The notes under the pieces: model-generated
What the model was told of the DNA's origin: nothing
The model's database searches: none
Seen by the model: the letters and a program-made list of their open reading frames with translations, nothing else
Translations under genes and position numbers: made by a program
Part shown: one piece after another, positions 63,944 through 64,000 of the stretch
How the letters are laid out: each line of letters opens with the position of its first letter
How positions within the stretch are numbered: the first letter of the stretch is position 1
Assembly (NCBI GenBank): GCA_943737045.1
Contig: CALSFV010000340.1
Span: 62,001 to 126,000, forward strand
Reading direction: 5' to 3'
Length of the DNA: 64,000 nucleotides
From: Parapristionchus giblindavisi
Taxonomy: Eukaryota; Nematoda; Chromadorea; Rhabditida; Diplogasteridae

Positions 63944-64000
63944 GGCCACTCATCTATGTCATAGTGCAGTGGTTAACGTTCGGAGTCATTTGTCGCGAGT
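63944..64000 (+). other. tRNA-like sequence at the window edge
   Basis: A-box match TAGTGCAGTGG near 63963, followed by GTTAACG and TCGCGAGT as in the run-up to a B box. Cut by the window end, so it cannot be folded. Probably tRNA-derived repeat in the intron of P-glycoprotein gene 2. Confidence 0.35.

Overview
The window looks like a stretch of a rhabditid nematode genome. The evidence is many short introns ending in TTTCAG, compact many-exon genes, nematode-typical families (FLYWCH/MULE, MATH-BTB, tandem P-glycoproteins, a receptor-type tyrosine kinase) and a heavy load of short inverted-repeat transposons. I cannot place the species. All exon models here were built by eye from splice consensus, reading frame and intron phase.

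Layout. (1) 1-19258 is a repeat-rich array: two ~9 kb tandem units, nearly identical to each other (1-9053 and 9054-17976), then a more diverged partial third copy (17977-19258). Each unit holds a decayed FLYWCH/MULE transposase gene (minus), an RTE-like LINE tail split by a fold-back element with G/C-tract ends, a 5'-truncated CR1-like LINE, a 44-bp minisatellite and the C-terminal exons of a BTB-type gene. The MATH exons that probably belonged to that last gene lie beyond the array at 19345-20115. (2) 21827-37715 (plus) is one gene of about 28 exons for a basic Ser/Arg/Pro-rich protein of ~920 aa that I do not recognise. One of its introns is ~9.2 kb long. It holds a fold-back element with tRNA-like arms (26483-35563), and that element is itself split by an intact-looking 8.1 kb BEL/Pao retrotransposon (27200-35316) with identical LTRs and an extra zinc-knuckle ORF after pol. 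(3) 38369-49659 (minus) carries a transmembrane tyrosine kinase (38369-46716) and, upstream on the same strand, a secreted Cys-containing protein (47088-49659). They may be two genes or one broken receptor. The kinase has an 8-bp tandem duplication in its glycine-loop exon that shifts the frame. One of its introns contains a 1.9 kb palindrome. (4) 51385-60474 (plus) is a full-length P-glycoprotein/ABCB gene. A tandem paralogue starts at 61376 and runs off the window, and a small minus-strand coding remnant lies between the two.

Repeats. Seventeen copies of one ~120-bp inverted-repeat family (termini AGGGAGCG, flanked by TTAA) and six of a second (AGGCACACCCC, also TTAA) are scattered through introns and the array. 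A filled/empty site pair inside the window fits TTAA target duplication. Several elements abut and share a single TTAA. Other inverted-repeat families, (TAA)n-tailed retroposon stubs and several simple-sequence arrays fill most remaining introns.
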